A DNA stretch of 64,000 nt, from assembly GCF_005491205.1 (NCBI RefSeq), contig NZ_CP028037.1, forward strand, positions 310,001 through 374,000, given 5' to 3'. The position numbers and the translations under genes were made by a program. Positions 61,944 to 64,000 of this stretch are shown one piece after another. Under the pieces are notes generated by a model. The model was not told the origin of the DNA and made no database searches. It saw nothing but the letters and a program-made list of their open reading frames with translations. Origin of the DNA: Nissabacter sp. SGAir0207. Its GTDB lineage: Bacteria > Pseudomonadota > Gammaproteobacteria > Enterobacterales > Enterobacteriaceae. Numbering within the stretch: the first letter of the stretch is position 1; every line of letters begins with the position of its first letter.

Positions 61944-63263
61944 TTAACGTTGGCGACGCCAGAGCCGGAACAGCACGACGGCGGCTATCACGCCCGCCAG
62001 CGCCATCCCGCCGCGCGCCAGCAGCATCAGCGGCGAAGCCGCGCCACCCTGTCGCAACTCCCCGACCCGATCCGCATTGAGCGTCACGTCACTGTGGCCA
62101 AAGGTGCCCACCACATAGTTGGTGACCTCTGCCACCTGGCTGTCCGTCAGCTCATGGGCAAAGCCCGGCATCCCCTGGCCCTCCTCTGGCCACACCCCCT
62201 CCAGCACCGCCATCGCGACATTGTCGGTAGTGGGCTTGTCCAGCACCGGGTGACCGGCCAGCGCTGGCAGGCCGCGCAGGCCCTCGCCATGCAGGCCATG
62301 ACAGGCGGCGCAGTTATCGCGGTAGATGCGCCCGCCAGCGCCCAACGCCGCGAGGGCGGCTGGCGTGTCATCGCCATGAATACGGTGATTGACTGGCGTA
62401 GCAGGCACCGCGGCCGCGCGCTCCGGCAGCAGGTAGGTGGCGATGGCCTGACGATCCTCAGGCGTCAGGCGCGTGAAGCTCTTGTCGATCGCCTCCAGCA
62501 TCGGGCCGCCCGCTGTCGCGCCATTGCTGGCGTGGCCGGTCTTCAGGTAGGTGACCAGCATGTCGCGGTTCCAGTCATGCAGGCCAGCGGTAGTGATGTC
62601 CGGTGCGTACCAGGTGCCGAGGGAAGCGCCAGCCAGCGCCTGCGATCCCTTCTCCGCCATCAGCACGTTGCGTGGGGTGTGGCAGGTACTACAGTGCGTC
62701 AGCCCCTGCACCAGATAGGCCCCACGGTTCCAGGCCGCGGACTGCTGTGGATCGGGCGTGAACGGCGTGGTGTCAAGGAACAGCAGGTTCCAGGCCGCCA
62801 TTGAGAAGCGCAGGTTGAATGGGAAGGGCAGCGCGGTCTTCTCAGGCTGGCTCTCCACCGGCGCGACGCCATGCATAAAGTAGGCGTAGAGCGCGGCCAT
62901 GTCCTCGTCCGTCAGTTTGGCATAGGCGGTGTAGGGCATCGCCGGATAGAGGTGGCTGCCATCGGCGCGAATGCCAAGGCGAACCGCGTCCGCGAACTGG
63001 GTCTGGCTATAGCCGCCAATCCCGGCCTGCACTGACGGGGTGATGTTGGTGCTGTAGATGGTGCCCAGCGGGCTGGCAATCGGGTGGCCGCCGCTAAAGG
63101 CGGGATGATTGGCCTCGGTATGGCAGGCACCACAGTCACCGGCAATCGCCAGATATTCGCCACGCGCGATCAGCTCCGGTGAAGGGGTGTCGGCGGCCTG
63201 CGCCGCGCCGATGCCAAGGCAGAGGACGCTGAGCGGCAGGGCAGAGATCCAGGAGTTAGCCAT
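61944..63263 (-). CDS. Triheme cytochrome c subunit of a membrane-bound FAD dehydrogenase
   Basis: 439 residues. Signal peptide (WISALPLSVLCLGIGAAQA), then three heme-c sites: CGACH (about 44), CSTCH (about 195) and CAACH (about 324). The C-terminus has a membrane anchor (LLARGGMALAGVIAAVVLFRLWRR). This is the layout of the cytochrome subunit of gluconate-2-, 2-ketogluconate- and sorbitol/alcohol-type dehydrogenases, passing electrons to ubiquinone in the periplasm. It overlaps the stop of the GMC subunit gene by 8 bp. Confidence 0.9.
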   Translation of the reverse strand: MANSWISALPLSVLCLGIGAAQAADTPSPELIARGEYLAIAGDCGACHTEANHPAFSGGHPIASPLGTIYSTNITPSVQAGIGGYSQTQFADAVRLGIRADGSHLYPAMPYTAYAKLTDEDMAALYAYFMHGVAPVESQPEKTALPFPFNLRFSMAAWNLLFLDTTPFTPDPQQSAAWNRGAYLVQGLTHCSTCHTPRNVLMAEKGSQALAGASLGTWYAPDITTAGLHDWNRDMLVTYLKTGHASNGATAGGPMLEAIDKSFTRLTPEDRQAIATYLLPERAAAVPATPVNHRIHGDDTPAALAALGAGGRIYRDNCAACHGLHGEGLRGLPALAGHPVLDKPTTDNVAMAVLEGVWPEEGQGMPGFAHELTDSQVAEVTNYVVGTFGHSDVTLNADRVGELRQGGAASPLMLLARGGMALAGVIAAVVLFRLWRRQR

Positions 63264-64000
63264 GACGCGTCACCTCCAGAATGTGGTCGGCGGTGCGCAA
63301 TGCCAGCGCCATCGCCGTCAGGGTCACGTTACAGGTGCCTACCGTCGGCATCACACCGGTGCCAGCCATGTAGAGGTTCTCATGGTCATGGGCGCGCCCC
63401 CAGCTATCTGTGACGCTGGTGGCCGGATCATGGCCCATCGACAGGGTGCCGGTGATGTGCTGGCGGTTGGAGAACGCCCCCGCCTTGCTGTGCTTGATGT
63501 GGCTGCCGCCCAGTCGCGCCGCGATCTGGTCGTAGCACTGGTGCACCACCTCGGTGCCTTTTTTCACATAGTCATCCACGTCCCAGTGCAGGCTGGGCGT
63601 TGGCAGGCCGAGCGCGTCACGCTGGTCACTGAGCGTCACGCGGTTGTTGGGATCGGGAAGCTGCTCCAGCGCGTTCTTGATGCTGAGGCGGCGGGCGGCG
63701 CGGAACTGGATCTCCTCCTCCAATTTCTTGCCGTAGTAACCCTCCTGCAACAGCTCCTTGGTCACGGAGGCGACCTGTGAGGCGTTGGAGATGTCGATGC
63801 GGAACGGCGCATGGTCGGCACGGAAGGCACCGTCGCGGAACTGGCCGATGGAGCAGGGGCTGACCGGGCCACGGCCGGGCCAGATCGGCTCATCCACATC
63901 AAAGGTGATGCCGATGGCCGGGTGGTCGGTGAGGTTGCGGCCAACGTTGTCGCGGGCGTTGGCGATGCCCTGCGGGAAGCGGTCGCTGGTGGACATCAGC
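63256..64000 (-). CDS. GMC oxidoreductase, FAD subunit of gluconate-type dehydrogenase (C-terminal part, cut by window edge)
   Basis: 248 residues visible, open at the window end. It begins with LMSTSDRFPQGIAN-like sequence and NVGRNLTDHPAIG, the family pattern for the middle of GMC enzymes. The C-terminal substrate domain contains GTLSMGHDP and ENLYMAGTGVMPTVGTCNVTLTAMALALRTAD, the FAD-contacting end with the catalytic Asn. Its partner is the cytochrome c downstream. A small gamma subunit, if present, lies beyond the window. Substrate (gluconate, 2-ketogluconate or a polyol) cannot be fixed. Confidence 0.88.
   Translation of the reverse strand, partial: LMSTSDRFPQGIANARDNVGRNLTDHPAIGITFDVDEPIWPGRGPVSPCSIGQFRDGAFRADHAPFRIDISNASQVASVTKELLQEGYYGKKLEEEIQFRAARRLSIKNALEQLPDPNNRVTLSDQRDALGLPTPSLHWDVDDYVKKGTEVVHQCYDQIAARLGGSHIKHSKAGAFSNRQHITGTLSMGHDPATSVTDSWGRAHDHENLYMAGTGVMPTVGTCNVTLTAMALALRTADHILEVTRHG

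Overview
The window looks like part of a large plasmid or megaplasmid from a GC-rich member of the Enterobacterales, most like the Erwiniaceae/Yersiniaceae. The family-level placement is inference. The gene content is enterobacterial: H-NS, an ErfK/YbiS-type L,D-transpeptidase, a YjiJ-like permease, a PtrR/YneJ-like LysR regulator and terZABCDE. The plasmid evidence is direct: a Rep_3 initiator, a long field of 17-bp iterons with a GATC-rich AT tract and DnaA boxes, and a type Ib ParA/ribbon-helix-helix partition pair.

Layout. 0-7 kb: end of a GH3 glycosidase/GPH-symporter operon, an L,D-transpeptidase, a DUF4385 protein, hns (coupled to a 31-codon leader ORF) and an M20 amidohydrolase. 7-11.8 kb: the replication/partition core, made of about 1.4 kb of 8-bp-periodic repeats, parA-parB, the iteron origin and rep. 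11.8-15 kb: a permease/LysR pair and a secreted esterase behind a Fur-box-like site. 15-25.7 kb: the tellurite-resistance locus, with the six-gene nucleoside-like metabolite module leftward and terZABCDE rightward. 25.7-49.7 kb: a large, unusual envelope or exopolysaccharide locus. Its leftward operon carries a cellulose-synthase-like GT2, three DUF3131 proteins, a globin-like protein, a hybrid histidine kinase, a GH2 lipoprotein and an esterase. Its rightward operon carries OpgC, an outer-membrane barrel, and an RR-PP2C/STAS/HATPase partner switch. Beyond these lie a 1262-residue GH1-like/GT/UDP-galactopyranose-mutase-like fusion and an ABC exporter. 49.7-64 kb: metabolic cargo, namely a tautomerase, LysR, PhzF, a cation/proton antiporter, a probable amino-alcohol (ethanolamine) kinase/permease/phospho-lyase set with an AraC regulator, an OxlT-type MFS, a rubredoxin/MBL protein, and the cytochrome c plus GMC subunits of a periplasmic dehydrogenase.

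The two most interesting structures are as follows. (1) Octamer arrays (consensus close to RATYCTGK, strand-symmetric) hold one 8-bp register inside each array. They run up to the parA ribosome-binding site and recur at 13.9 and 43.2 kb; I propose they are the centromere of the ParA/RHH system. (2) The 25.7-49.7 kb polysaccharide locus combines phosphatase-controlled partner switching, a globin fold lacking the proximal His, and a three-enzyme fusion. No homology search could be run, so family names rest on motif recognition.
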